Made by a program: the position numbers and the translations under genes. From contig NZ_HE978575.1 of assembly GCF_000311845.1 (NCBI RefSeq), positions 526,604 through 590,603 of the forward strand: DNA of 64,000 nucleotides. The letters are read 5' to 3'. Below, in pieces: positions 27,101 to 35,561 of this stretch. The DNA is from Enorma massiliensis phI. Its GTDB lineage: Bacteria > Actinomycetota > Coriobacteriia > Coriobacteriales > Coriobacteriaceae. Under the pieces are notes generated by a model. It saw only the letters and a program-made list of their open reading frames with translations. It made no database searches and was not told where the DNA came from. Position 1 is the first letter of the stretch. The number at the start of each line of letters is the position of its first letter.

Positions 27101-27926
27101 ACTTGGCGCCGAGCGTGCCCATGTCCATGAGGCAGACGGGCTTCTCGTCGCGGCCCAGCTCATGGCGCATCTCCATGTAGCGGTCGAAGGCCTCCTGCAC
27201 CACAGCGTCGTCGATCTTGACCTCGTCGAGCACGGTGCCAAAGGTGGTGTGACGGCAGTGGTCCGACCAGTAGGTATCGATCACGCGAATCTCGGTAATC
27301 GAGGGGTCGCGGCCCTCCTCGGTGAAGTATTCCTGGCAGAAGCGGATGTCGGCCGCATCCATGGCCAGCCCGCGCTCGGCGATGAAGGCCGCAAGGCCGG
27401 CTTCATCGAGTTCGCGGAAGCCATCGAGCACCTCGACGGGCTCGGGGTCGGGGGTCTCGGCTACCAAGGTTTCGGGCTTCTCGAGCGATGCGAGACGCGC
27501 CTCCACGGGGTTTACGACATAGTGCTTGATGGCGTCGATGTCGGCCTCCGAGAGCGCGCCCTCGAGGATATAGACCTTGGCGGAGCGCACCGTGGGGCGC
27601 TCTCCCTGGCTGATGAGCTGGATGCACTCGCTGGCGGAGTCGGCGCGCTGGTCGAACTGGCCGGGCAGGTATTCCACCGCGAAGACGGCTGCTGCGTCGG
27701 GGCTCGACGGCAGCTCGTCGTATGCGTGGTCCACCTGCGGCTCGCTGAACACCGTGGGGATGCACGAGCGGAAGAGCTCTTCGCTTGCTCCCTCCACATC
27801 GTAGCGGTTGATGAGGCGAAGGCCGGTGAGGCCCGTCACGCCAAGGATTTCCGTAAGCTCGCTCTTGAGTTGCTGCGCCTCGACGTTGAAGCCCGCCCTC
27901 TTTTCCACATAGATGCGAGAGACCAT
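24171..27926 (-). CDS. purL: Phosphoribosylformylglycinamidine synthase, single-chain
   Basis: The 1251-residue enzyme converts FGAR, glutamine and ATP to FGAM in purine synthesis. An N-terminal PurS-like part is followed by two AIR-synthetase-like halves, with the HNHPTxIEPFGGAATCIGG motif (ETHNHPTEIEPFGG at about 315) and GGKDSMSGSF (about 765). The C-terminal class I glutamine amidotransferase domain has the nucleophile in LGICNGFQALVKLG (about 1105) and later SHGEGRF. Length is close to the large PurL type of Proteobacteria and some Clostridia, rather than the three-part PurSQL system. ATG 27926 has AGGGCAGGG upstream. The gene stands alone, and no purine riboswitch was recognised in its leader. 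Confidence 0.94.
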   Translation of the reverse strand: MVSRIYVEKRAGFNVEAQQLKSELTEILGVTGLTGLRLINRYDVEGASEELFRSCIPTVFSEPQVDHAYDELPSSPDAAAVFAVEYLPGQFDQRADSASECIQLISQGERPTVRSAKVYILEGALSEADIDAIKHYVVNPVEARLASLEKPETLVAETPDPEPVEVLDGFRELDEAGLAAFIAERGLAMDAADIRFCQEYFTEEGRDPSITEIRVIDTYWSDHCRHTTFGTVLDEVKIDDAVVQEAFDRYMEMRHELGRDEKPVCLMDMGTLGAKWLKHTGQLTGLDESEEINACTVKVTVDVDGEDQDWLFLFKNETHNHPTEIEPFGGAATCIGGAIRDPLSGRSYVYQAMRVTGAADPTVPVAETLEGKLPQRKLVTTAAAGYASYGNQIGLATGQVSELYHPGYVAKRMEVGAVVGATPASHVRREEPAPGDKIILLGGRTGRDGIGGATGSSKAHNVESIEKDGAEVQKGNAPMERKLQRLFRRGDACRLIKRCNDFGAGGVSVAVGELADGLYIDLDQVTKKYEGLDGTELAISESQERMAVAVAEDDVDEFMAYATEENLEATVIAEVTHEKRVRMAWNGDVIVDLSRAFLASNGAPKHQSVHVTARQVWQPAWEGATLAERMRALVTDLNVCSNKGLSERFDSTIGAATVLMPFGGRTQLTPAQAMVAKFPVDGETSTASSMAWGFNPYLMEADQFAGAYLSVVESVSRLVAAGFSRKRAYLSFQEYFERLRDVPERWGKPAAAVLGALMAQVDLGVGAIGGKDSMSGSFEDLDVPPTLVSFAVSTGRADHAVSPEFKGAGHPVFRIAPASYGDDHRPDPSQLLAVFDAIECLTQDGSALALATPGYGGSAEALFKMCVGNQIGFELADDVDIESLFEPMYGSFIVEVEDAAALDALAADSFVIEPLGTTVEGYVLETATEQIDLAELQEAWESGIEGVFPYRTPAEEAKKLDDVEQLTFTCSDTGRIAPAYAGEKFARPRVIIPVFPGNNCEYDSARAFRAAGAEADVFVINNLSPEAVAESTHELARRIRESQIVMIPGGFSGGDEPDGSAKFITAFFRAPEVTEAVRDLLQARDGLMLGICNGFQALVKLGLVPYGDIVDATPEAPTLTFNTIGRHQSRLVRTRVASDLSPWLSACKPGEAYTVAISHGEGRFVASEAVQRELIAGGQIATQYVDETGMPSMDLSVNPNGSVLAIEGITSPDGRVFGKMGHVERRGENLYRNVPGEKFMPIFESGVGYFA

Positions 27927-28504
27927 GAACCCTGCCCTTCGAATCCTGCTCGCGGAACCGTTCCCCCGAGCGGCTGCATACCGTCTCTATGATACGGCAG
28001 GTTGCCATGCATCCAGTTGGCGAAGTTGTCTGCTACAAATAACCCGCTGCTACGAGCGCGTTGCCGGGAGGTTGCTGTTTTCCCGCCGCCAAGTGCAGCA
28101 CACGCGGAGTTGCGGGCGCCGATCCCCCCTCCCGAGCGCAGCAAATCTGGAGTTACCATCGGCGAGCGCAGCAGATCAGGAGCTAAGGCCACCTGCAGAG
28201 GCCGATAACTCCATATTTGCAGCGCTGGATGCGGATAACTCCATATTTGCAGCGCTGAGCGAGGGAGCTGCCTAAGAGAGCGAGGGGGATGACGTGTCGG
28301 GCCCGACCCGGGCGTGACTTCGCGGGGCAGTCCTAAAGGGCGAGGAGACGGCCTAAAGAGAGGAGGCGGCCCAGGACGGACTCGGTAGATGAGGGGTAGC
28401 TCTGGGCAGCTCAATCCCCGGCCGCGGGCAGGCGCCGGCAATTCCAGCCGGAGCAGCTCAATCTCCGGCCGCGGACCGGCCCCCGCCTCGACCCCCGGTC
28501 CCGC
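27927..28504. other. Intergenic region between hom and purL
   Basis: About 580 bases lie between the hom stop and the purL start, both on the minus strand. The region has no supported gene. Its centre carries the family B repeats (28134-28257), and the rest is GC-rich with short purine-rich repeats (AGGAGACGGCCTAAAGAGAGGAGG-like, about 28340-28370). The purL promoter must lie near 27950-28060. Confidence 0.5.
28134..28257. repeat. Family B repeats (GATAACTCCATATTTGCAGCGCTG)
   Basis: Two direct copies at 28201-28227 and 28231-28257 differ at one base (30-base period). An inverted, diverged copy containing GCAAATCTGGAGTTA is at 28134-28163, and a weaker one follows at 28161-28190. The core GCAAATATGGAGTTA also occurs about 33 kb away at 61391-61405. 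The direct and inverted copies could form alternative hairpins. Confidence 0.75.
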
Positions 28505-29842
28505 CTACTCGTTCTCCTCTGCGCCCTCGCTCCACGCGTCTACGTCTTCGATGCGGATCACGCTGGCAACGCTTGCGACCTCATCAAGCGCCTCGAGCGC
28601 AGAGCACACGCGCCGTACGTCGCGCTCGCGGGCCGTGTGCGTAAGGAAGACGACCGAGCAGGTGGTGCCGTCTCCGTCGCGCAGCTGGTTGATGGCGGAG
28701 ATGGAAACGCCCGCGTCCGCGAAGGCCGCCACAACCGGAGCGAGCGTGCCCACGCGGTCGACGACGGAAAGGCGGATGTAATAGCGCGTCTCGAGCTCCT
28801 CGATGGAGCGAATCGGCGCGGTGCGGGGGAAGGGCTCGGGCTCGGGGCCCAAGTCGATCCCGCTGGCGATGCCGTTCGCGAGCTCAAGCACGTCGCCAAC
28901 CACGGCGCTCGCGGTGGGGAAGGAGCCTGCGCCCGCGCCGTAGAACATGGTTTCGCCCACCGCGTCGCCCACGGCGAACACGGCGTTCATGGCTCCCGAG
29001 ACGCCGGCGAGCATGTGGTCGGCGGGAATCATGGTGGGGTGCACGCGCGCGTCGATGCCCTCGGCCGTCTTGCGGGCGATGCCGAGCAGCTTGATGCAGT
29101 AGCCCATCTCGCGCGCCTGCTCGATGTCAGCGGCGGAGACGTTGCGAATGCCCTGCATGTACACATCGTCGGTGGTCACGCGGGTGTGGAAGGCGATGGA
29201 GGAGAGGATGGCCACCTTGCTCGCGGCATCGAAGCCGTCGACGTCGGCCGTGGGATCGGCCTCGGCGTAGCCCAAGCGCTGGGCGTCGGCGAGCACATCG
29301 TCGAAGTCGAGCCCCTCGGAAGCCATGCGCGAAAGGATGTAGTTGGTGGTACCGTTCAGGATGCCCGCGATGGTGAGCATGCCGTTTGCCACGAGCGCGT
29401 GCTCGAGCGCGTTCACGATGGGGATGCCGCCGCCCGCGGCCGCTTCGCAGCGAATCTGCACGCCGGCCTGTGCGGCAAGGCTTCCCAGGTAGTCGATGCG
29501 GCGGCCCAGAAGCGCCTTGTTGGCGGAGACCACGTGCTTGCCGGCAGCGATGGCGCTCTCGAAGATCTCGGTCGCAGGGTGATCGCCGCCGATGAGCTCG
29601 ATCACGATGTCGATTTCCGGGTCGGCTACGACGTCGTGCCAGTCGGTGGTGAAGGCTTCGGGCGCGATGCCCAGCTCTGCCGCGCGCTCAGGTTCCAGGG
29701 CGCTGGCCATCTTGAGGCGCAGGTCGATGCCATAGGCGGAAAGGTATTCGTCGTGGTGGCGCGCGATGACGCGGGCGACGCCGCCGCCCACGGTTCCGAG
29801 CCCGATGAGTCCTACGTTGACGGTGCGGGTGGTGCTTGGCAT
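28505..29842 (-). CDS. hom: Homoserine dehydrogenase
   Basis: The 445-residue enzyme reduces aspartate semialdehyde to homoserine in threonine/methionine synthesis. Visible features are the NAD(P) site VGLIGLGTVGGGVARVI near residue 10, the substrate loop SANKALLGRR, and the family signature AAAGGGIPIVNALEHAL with GILNGTTNYILS. A C-terminal ACT domain (about 355-430, RLSVVDRVGTLAPVVAAFADAG) normally mediates threonine feedback inhibition. I chose ATG 29842, which has AAAGGAGACG upstream. The gene stands alone, about 440 bases from the divergent liv operon. Assignment is firm. Confidence 0.95.
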   Translation of the reverse strand: MPSTTRTVNVGLIGLGTVGGGVARVIARHHDEYLSAYGIDLRLKMASALEPERAAELGIAPEAFTTDWHDVVADPEIDIVIELIGGDHPATEIFESAIAAGKHVVSANKALLGRRIDYLGSLAAQAGVQIRCEAAAGGGIPIVNALEHALVANGMLTIAGILNGTTNYILSRMASEGLDFDDVLADAQRLGYAEADPTADVDGFDAASKVAILSSIAFHTRVTTDDVYMQGIRNVSAADIEQAREMGYCIKLLGIARKTAEGIDARVHPTMIPADHMLAGVSGAMNAVFAVGDAVGETMFYGAGAGSFPTASAVVGDVLELANGIASGIDLGPEPEPFPRTAPIRSIEELETRYYIRLSVVDRVGTLAPVVAAFADAGVSISAINQLRDGDGTTCSVVFLTHTARERDVRRVCSALEALDEVASVASVIRIEDVDAWSEGAEENE

Positions 29843-30278
29843 TGCGTCTCCTTTGCATTCGAGGCTGCGTACGGGCTGGTCATCTGGCCGCGAGGGTGCC
29901 ACCGGTGCCGCACCCGCAGGAGCTGGGTCCCGGCAGCGCGGGTTTTCATCGCGAAGGCTCCTCGACCATATCTGCCTAGTATTCTACCGAGGAATGGGGC
30001 ATGCATGCGAAACACAGATGTAACACGTCTCATGATGTTTCAGGCCGATAAAAACTGCAGGTAGAAACCTTGGGCGAAGAATGCAATACCGGCTCTCCGC
30101 TGCTCGAAGCCCTCAAAATGGTTCGGCTGCCTTACCTTTTGCATAAAATCGGAGTATTCTAGCACGAACCACCTGATTGCACAGCGTGTTCGGGCGGGGA
30201 CCTGCGAGGCATCGCGACCTCGGAGGAATGGAAGGGTAAGCCGGGCAGGCGCTCGGCGCGTCACGAGAGGAGCATCGC
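29843..30278. other. Divergent intergenic region upstream of hom and livK
   Basis: It must carry promoters for hom (leftward) and the liv operon (rightward). A plausible livK promoter is TTACCT (30132-30137) with TATTCT 17 bases later (30155-30160). No T-box or riboswitch was recognised. The centre is AT-richer than the flanks and has no supported gene. Confidence 0.45.
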
Positions 30279-31553
30279 ATGTCTATACTCGAGAACATGC
30301 AGAACGTTTCCATCAACCGCAGGAGCCTCGTCGCGGGTGCGGCGGGCCTTGGCCTTGCCGGTGTTCTCGCTGGCTGCTCCAACGAGGGTGACGGCTCTGG
30401 GGCCGGTTCCGCTTCCGGTTCCGCCTCGGGCAGCGCCTTCATGATCGGTGGCATCGGGCCTACCACGGGCGACGCCGCCATCTATGGCAACGGCGTGCGC
30501 ATCGGCGCCCAGATCGCTATCGATGAGATCAACGCCGAGGGCGGCGACATCCAGTTCGATTACAACTTCCAGGACGACGAGAACGACGCCGAGCGCTCCG
30601 TCAACGCCTACAACAACCTCAAGGACTGGGGCATGCAGATCCTCATGGGCACCGTCACCACCGCTCCGTGCGTAGCCGTGTCCGCCGAGACCAACGCCGA
30701 CAACATGTTCCAGATCACTCCTTCCGGCTCGTCGACCGACGTGATCGGCGGCCAGCCCGACGCGGACGGCAACATCGCCACGCCGCGCAAGGAGAACGTC
30801 TTCCAGATGTGCTTCACCGACCCCAACCAGGGCGCCGCGTCCGCTCAGTACATCTCCGAGCAGGGCTTGGGCACGAAGATCGCCATCATCTACAACAACT
30901 CCGACACCTATTCCACGGGCATCTATCAGAGCTTCATGTCCGAGGCTTCCGAGCTCGGTCTCGAGGTCGTGTCCGAGCAGGCGTTCACCAACGACTCCGC
31001 CACCGACTTCTCCGTACAGCTCAACGCCGCGCGTGACGCCGAGGCCGACCTGGTCTTCCTGCCCATCTACTACACGCCCATCTCGCTCATCCTCACCCAG
31101 GCGAACAGCATGGGCTATGCGCCCAAGTGGTTCGGCGTGGACGGCATGGACGGCCTGCTGACCGTCAAGGGCTTCGACACCTCGCTCGCCGAGGGCGCCA
31201 TGCTCCTGACCCCGTTCGTCGCCACGGCCGAGGATGAGGCCACCAAGAGTTTCGTCGAGAAGTACCAGAGCGCCGATTACGGCGACGGCGAGACCCCGAA
31301 CCAGTTCGCCGCCGACGCCTACGACTGCATCTACGCGCTGCGTGCCGCCATCGAGCAGTCCGGCGTGACCGCCGATATGGACTACTCCGACATCTGCGAC
31401 GCGCTCGTCGAGACCTTCACGTCCGAGGACTTCTCCTTCACCGGTCTCACCACCGCTGGTGAGTCGGCTACCTGGTCCGATACGGGCGAGATTTCCAAGC
31501 AGCCCATGGGCATGGTCATTCAGGACGGCGTCTACATGCCGCTCGACGCGTAA
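30279..31553 (+). CDS. livK: Branched-chain amino acid ABC transporter substrate-binding lipoprotein
   Basis: The 424-residue lipoprotein has a twin-arginine-like signal (NRRSLVAGAAGLGL) and lipobox LAGC with Cys33, so it is probably membrane-anchored outside the cell. A Ser/Gly/Ala-rich linker (36-50) leads to a periplasmic-binding type I (LivJ/K) fold. Family features include GGIGPTTGDAAIYGNGVRIGAQIAIDEINAEGG and FQDDENDAERSVNAYNNL. It captures leucine, isoleucine, valine or similar amino acids for the permease encoded downstream. ATG 30279 has GAGAGGAGC upstream. An intrinsic terminator after the gene probably keeps its expression above that of the membrane genes, the usual stoichiometry for binding proteins. 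Confidence 0.94.
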   Translation: MSILENMQNVSINRRSLVAGAAGLGLAGVLAGCSNEGDGSGAGSASGSASGSAFMIGGIGPTTGDAAIYGNGVRIGAQIAIDEINAEGGDIQFDYNFQDDENDAERSVNAYNNLKDWGMQILMGTVTTAPCVAVSAETNADNMFQITPSGSSTDVIGGQPDADGNIATPRKENVFQMCFTDPNQGAASAQYISEQGLGTKIAIIYNNSDTYSTGIYQSFMSEASELGLEVVSEQAFTNDSATDFSVQLNAARDAEADLVFLPIYYTPISLILTQANSMGYAPKWFGVDGMDGLLTVKGFDTSLAEGAMLLTPFVATAEDEATKSFVEKYQSADYGDGETPNQFAADAYDCIYALRAAIEQSGVTADMDYSDICDALVETFTSEDFSFTGLTTAGESATWSDTGEISKQPMGMVIQDGVYMPLDA

Positions 31554-31591
31554 GGGACCTTGCCCGAATCTCATTCGCAAGTCTGTTCTTG

Positions 31592-31628
31592 AGCGGAGAT
31601 CGCCCGCCTTGCGGCGGTCTCCGCTTTT
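31592..31628 (+). terminator. Partial terminator between livK and livH
   Basis: AGCGGAGA (31592-31599) pairs with TCTCCGCT (31618-31625), extended by CGCC/GGCG, and is followed by TTTTC. It lies 38 bases after the livK stop and 18 bases before the livH start. It probably lowers read-through into livHMGF. Confidence 0.75.
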
Positions 31629-31646
31629 CACATGAAAGGAGGGGAC

Positions 31647-32528
31647 ATGGAGTTCCTCGCCAACCTCATCAACGGCATGAGCTTGGGCAGCGTCTACGCG
31701 ATCATCGCACTCGGTTACACCATGGTCTACGGTATCGCCAAGATGCTCAACTTCGCGCACGGCGACATCATCATGGTGGGTGCCTACATCTGCTTCTGCG
31801 CCGTGAGCTACCTGGGGCTTCCCGTGATTGCGGGTATCCTGCTCTCCGTCGTGGGCTGCACAGTGCTCGGTATCGTGATCGAGCGGCTCGCCTACAAGCC
31901 CTTGCGCAGTGCCCCGTCGCTGAACGTGCTCATCACCGCTATCGGCGTGAGCTACTTCCTTCAGAATGCGGCGCTGCTCATCATGGGCTCCGATCCCAAG
32001 TCGTTCTCGATGATCCTGAGCCTGCCGGCGCTCCATCTCTTTGACGGGCGCCTCACCATCAGCGCCACGGCGGTGATCACCATCCTCGCCTGCGTTGCCA
32101 TCATGGTGGCCCTCACCATGTTCACCGGCAGGACCAAGATGGGCAAGGCCATGCGCGCTTGCTCGGAGGACCGTGACGCCGCGCAGCTCATGGGCATCAA
32201 CGTCAACTCGACCATCTCGATGGTCTTCGCCATCGGCTCGGGGCTCGCGGCCATCGCGGGCGTGCTCATGTGCGCCGCCTATCCCACGCTCATGCCCACG
32301 ACCGGATCTATGCCCGGCATCAAGGCCTTCACCGCGGCGGTGCTCGGCGGCATCGGCTCCATCCCGGGCGCGGCGCTCGGCGGCGTGCTGCTCGGCATCA
32401 TCGAGATCTTCGCGCGCGCCTACATCGGCACGCAGCTCGCCGATGCGGTGGTCTTTGCCGTGCTCATCGTGATGCTGCTCATCCGTCCGGCCGGCTTGCT
32501 CGGCAAGCCCGTGAACGAGAAGGTGTAG
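31647..32528 (+). CDS. livH: Branched-chain amino acid ABC permease LivH
   Basis: The 293-residue inner-membrane permease begins MEFLANLINGMSLGSVYAII, the standard LivH opening with an almost invariant GxxYAxxALG. It has about eight membrane segments and the cytoplasmic coupling region RACSEDRDAAQLMGIN (about 172-187) that contacts the ATPases. I set the start at 31647 because AAAGGAGGGG lies just upstream; an in-frame ATG 15 bases earlier would overlap that site. LivM follows with no gap. Confidence 0.94.
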   Translation: MEFLANLINGMSLGSVYAIIALGYTMVYGIAKMLNFAHGDIIMVGAYICFCAVSYLGLPVIAGILLSVVGCTVLGIVIERLAYKPLRSAPSLNVLITAIGVSYFLQNAALLIMGSDPKSFSMILSLPALHLFDGRLTISATAVITILACVAIMVALTMFTGRTKMGKAMRACSEDRDAAQLMGINVNSTISMVFAIGSGLAAIAGVLMCAAYPTLMPTTGSMPGIKAFTAAVLGGIGSIPGAALGGVLLGIIEIFARAYIGTQLADAVVFAVLIVMLLIRPAGLLGKPVNEKV

Positions 32529-33620
32529 GTGATTCACATGGGTTTCATGCATCTCAAGCCGCAGACGCACTCGACCGTTATCACCTATGCGATCGTGGTC
32601 GTCGCGTTCATCGTGGTAACGCTCCTCGACGGGATGGGGCTCATCTCCAACTCCCTCTCCGGCCAGCTCGTGCCCATCTGCGCCTACGTGTCGCTCGCCG
32701 TATCCCTCAACCTCGTGGTGGGCGTCTCGGGCGAACTCTCGCTCGGGCATGCGGGATTCATGAGCGTGGGCGCCTTCACCGGCGTGATCGTGGCGGGGTG
32801 CTTGGCGCGCATGGGCGTCGAGTCCGAGCTTTTGCTCTTCGCGGGGTCTGCCGTCGTCGGTGCCGTCGTTGCGGGCATCATCGGCTTTTTGGTGGGCATC
32901 CCGGTCATGCGCCTGCGCGGTGACTACCTGGCAATCGTGACGCTTGCGTTCGGCGAGATCATCAAGAATCTGCTGAACAACTTCTATATCGGCGTGGACG
33001 ATGCCGGTCTGCACTTCTCTATGACGGACAGCTCGTCGCTCGGCATGAGTCAGGGCACGATTCTCATCAACGGGCCCAAGGGCGCCGTGGGAATCGATAA
33101 GATCTCGACCTTTGTCTTGGGTGTCGTGGTGGTGCTCATCACGGTTGCCGTGGTCTTGAACCTCATGCACAGCCGCGACGGCCGCGCCATCATGGCTGTG
33201 CGCGACAACCGCATCGCCGCGGAGAGCGTGGGTATCAACACCACGAAGTACCGCCTCATCGCCTTCACCGTGGCGTCGGCCCTGGCAGGCATGGCGGGCG
33301 TTCTCTACGCCATGAACTATTCCACGGTCATCCCCTCGCAGTTCGATTTCAATCAGTCCATCCTCATCCTCGTCTACGTGGTGCTTGGCGGCATGGGCAA
33401 CATTTCCGGTTCGATCATCTCGGCTGCGTTCCTCACCGTGCTTCCTGAGGTCCTTCGCCCCATCAACAACTACCGCATGCTTATCTACGCCGTGGTGCTC
33501 ATCCTCGTGATGGTCGTGCCGCATACCAAGGTGTACCAGCGCGCGGCCGATGCGCTCCGCGAGCGGTTCCATAAGGCGGCGCCCAAGCCTGCTGCGGAAG
33601 GAGGCGAGGCCGATGAGTAA
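32529..33620 (+). CDS. livM: Branched-chain amino acid ABC permease LivM
   Basis: The 363-residue membrane protein is the second permease subunit. It has about ten hydrophobic segments, the conserved LVVGVSGELSLGHAGFMSVGA, and the coupling motif VRDNRIAAESVGINTTKYRL. GTG 32529 directly follows the livH stop, with GAGAAGG upstream; ATG 32538 is an alternative start. Its final eight bases overlap the livG start, so the subunits are translationally coupled. The C-terminus is hydrophilic and Ala/Glu/Pro-rich. Confidence 0.93.
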   Translation: MIHMGFMHLKPQTHSTVITYAIVVVAFIVVTLLDGMGLISNSLSGQLVPICAYVSLAVSLNLVVGVSGELSLGHAGFMSVGAFTGVIVAGCLARMGVESELLLFAGSAVVGAVVAGIIGFLVGIPVMRLRGDYLAIVTLAFGEIIKNLLNNFYIGVDDAGLHFSMTDSSSLGMSQGTILINGPKGAVGIDKISTFVLGVVVVLITVAVVLNLMHSRDGRAIMAVRDNRIAAESVGINTTKYRLIAFTVASALAGMAGVLYAMNYSTVIPSQFDFNQSILILVYVVLGGMGNISGSIISAAFLTVLPEVLRPINNYRMLIYAVVLILVMVVPHTKVYQRAADALRERFHKAAPKPAAEGGEADE

Positions 33621-34488
33621 GCTCACCGATTTTGGCAAGCAGCGCCGTGAGACCACCAAGATGGTGCCGGTGCCGAGCGTCTCGATCATGCCCGAGCGCG
33701 ACCTCGGGTCTGCGCCCGCTCTCGAGTGCCTGCACCTGGGCATTGAGTTCGGCGGCCTCAAGGCGGTCGACGACTTCAACATCACCGTCGGCCGTACCGA
33801 GATCTGCGGCCTCATTGGCCCCAACGGCGCCGGCAAGACCACGGTTTTCAACCTGCTCACCAAGGTGTACCAACCCACGCGCGGCACGATCATGGTCGAC
33901 GGCAAGGACACCGCCGGCATGAACCCGGCCAAGGTGAACCAGCTGGGCGTGGCCCGAACCTTCCAGAACATCCGTCTCTTCAACACGATGACGGTCGAGG
34001 AGAACGTGATGGTGGGCCTGCACAACCAGCGTCACTGCGGCCTTGCCACGAGCGTCCTGCGCCTGCCGCATCATTGGAAGAGCGAGCGCTGGTACCAAGA
34101 GCGTGCCCTTGAGCTGCTCGACATCTTCGACATGACGGGGCTCGCCACCCATGAGGCCGGCTCGCTGCCCTACGGTGCCCAGCGCCGCCTGGAGATTGTG
34201 CGCGCGCTTGCCACGAATCCCAAGCTGCTGCTGCTCGACGAGCCCGCGGCGGGCATGAACCCGTCCGAGACGGCGGACCTCATGGAGAACATCGTCAAGA
34301 TTCGCGATACCTTCCAGATCGCCATCATGCTCATCGAGCACGATATGAACCTCGTCATGAATATCTGCGAGGGCCTGTGCGTGCTCAACTTCGGAAAGAT
34401 CATCGCGAAGGGCACACCGGAGGAGATCCAGCAGAACGAGGCGGTTATCGAGGCGTATCTCGGCAAGCAGAAAGGGGGCGAGGCGTAG
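33613..34488 (+). CDS. livG: Branched-chain amino acid ABC ATPase LivG
   Basis: The 291-residue ATPase has Walker A GPNGAGKTTVFNLLT (about residue 74), a signature region reading SLPYGAQRRLEIVRALA, Walker B KLLLLDEPAAGMNP and the switch His in LIEHDMNLVM. The N-terminus is about 30 residues longer than in typical LivG, but the start is well supported: GGAGGCGAGGCCG precedes ATG 33613. It overlaps livM by eight bases, and livF begins immediately after its stop. LivG and LivF form the ATPase pair that drives import. Confidence 0.94.
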   Translation: MSKLTDFGKQRRETTKMVPVPSVSIMPERDLGSAPALECLHLGIEFGGLKAVDDFNITVGRTEICGLIGPNGAGKTTVFNLLTKVYQPTRGTIMVDGKDTAGMNPAKVNQLGVARTFQNIRLFNTMTVEENVMVGLHNQRHCGLATSVLRLPHHWKSERWYQERALELLDIFDMTGLATHEAGSLPYGAQRRLEIVRALATNPKLLLLDEPAAGMNPSETADLMENIVKIRDTFQIAIMLIEHDMNLVMNICEGLCVLNFGKIIAKGTPEEIQQNEAVIEAYLGKQKGGEA

Positions 34489-35190
34489 ATGCTCAGCGTG
34501 TACAACATCAACGTCTGGTACGGGGCGATCCATGCCATCAAGAACGTCTCCTTCGAGGTGAACGACGGCGAGACCGTGGCGCTCATCGGCGCGAACGGCG
34601 CTGGAAAGTCCACGACCCTAAAGACGCTCTCGGGCCTGCTGCGCTCCCGCTCCGGCTCCATCAAGTTCATGGGCGAGGACCTCATGCATATGCCTGCCGA
34701 GAAGATCGTGCAGAACGGCCTCGTGCACGTGCCCGAGGGGCGGCGCATCTTCCAGCAGATGACGGTCGAAGAGAACCTCGACATGGGCGCCTATACCCAG
34801 CCCAAGGAGAGTATCGCCGAGAACCTGGAGCGCGTGTATGCCCAGTTCCCGCGCCTGAAGGAGCGCCGCCGCCAGGTTGCCGGCACGCTCTCGGGCGGCG
34901 AACAGCAGATGCTCGCCATGGGCCGCGGCCTTATGGCGAACCCCAAGCTCCTCATGCTCGATGAGCCTTCGATGGGTCTCGCGCCCATTCTCGTGGAGCA
35001 GATCTTCGAGATCATCGAGTCGCTTCACGATGCAGGTACCACGATTTTGCTGGTCGAGCAGAACGCGCAGATGGCCCTTTCGGTGGCAACGCGCGGTTAC
35101 GTGCTCGAAACGGGCAGGATCACGCTTTCTGGCACCGGCCAGGAGCTGCTGCATAATGACGATGTGAGGAAGGCATACCTGGGCGGGTAG
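34489..35190 (+). CDS. livF: Branched-chain amino acid ABC ATPase LivF
   Basis: The 233-residue ATPase has Walker A GANGAGKSTTLKTLSG, signature LSGGEQQMLAMGRGL and Walker B LLMLDEPSMGLAP, and ends in the typical DDVRKAYLGG. It is the last gene of the livKHMGF operon and starts at the base after the livG stop, so start choice and coupling are clear. A large palindrome follows 10 bases after the stop. Confidence 0.95.
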   Translation: MLSVYNINVWYGAIHAIKNVSFEVNDGETVALIGANGAGKSTTLKTLSGLLRSRSGSIKFMGEDLMHMPAEKIVQNGLVHVPEGRRIFQQMTVEENLDMGAYTQPKESIAENLERVYAQFPRLKERRRQVAGTLSGGEQQMLAMGRGLMANPKLLMLDEPSMGLAPILVEQIFEIIESLHDAGTTILLVEQNAQMALSVATRGYVLETGRITLSGTGQELLHNDDVRKAYLGG

Positions 35191-35199
35191 ACTCCCTAC

Positions 35200-35287
35200 G
35201 GAAGCCCCGGTCCTCTTCTGAGCTGGTCCTCGGAACTCGGCTATGCCGAGTTCCTGCGGAATCGTTCAGAAGGGGACCGGGGCTTCC
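35200..35287. repeat. Nested palindrome after livF
   Basis: Outer arms of 22 bases (35200-35221 and 35266-35287; GGAAGCCCCGGTCC core) pair with one mismatch. An inner perfect hairpin, GGAACTCGGC/GCCGAGTTCC, is at 35232-35254. No U-tract follows, so it may be a mobile palindromic unit rather than a classic terminator. CCGAGTTCCTGCG recurs at 35345-35357. Confidence 0.7.
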
Positions 35288-35435
35288 TGCGTTACCGCCA
35301 AGTCTGCGTGGGTTGGATGACGCTGGCTCGCTTGGAATCGAAAACCGAGTTCCTGCGTTGCCGCCCGGATTGCGGCTCAAATCATGCTGAATCGACGCGG
35401 ACGTGGCGCGCGCGGACGTGGCGCGATGGCGCTTT

Positions 35436-35561
35436 CAACTTTTGGGCCTTTAAAGCGCACCGGCAAGTATCCCGGAAATGGGTGATTAATCTACCTGCGG
35501 ATTTATGAGCCGCTGCAAGCCCTGTACTTAACCTTCCCTGTGTGGAGTGCCCAAAAGTAGC
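35436..35561. repeat. Inverted-repeat element, family A copy 2
   Basis: The left arm CAACTTTTGGGC (35436-35447) is the inverse of GCCCAAAAGTAG (35549-35560), with one mismatch. The right end GTGGAGTGCCCAAAAGTAGC (35542-35561) nearly matches the right end of the element at 21332-21471. The whole stretch 35191-35727 carries no supported gene. Confidence 0.65.

Noticed and set aside
24168..27992. Long plus-strand frames across purL
   Set aside because: They have low-complexity Ala/Gly/Val/Glu composition and no motif. PurL on the minus strand explains the region fully.
28201..28257. CRISPR array
   Set aside because: Only two direct copies with a three-base gap, and no spacers or cas genes.
30261..34025. 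1254-codon open frame on the minus strand across livK-livG
   Set aside because: The product is His/Asp/Arg/Glu-rich with no domain. The plus strand carries the complete liv operon with good start sites, so this is an antisense artefact of high GC3.
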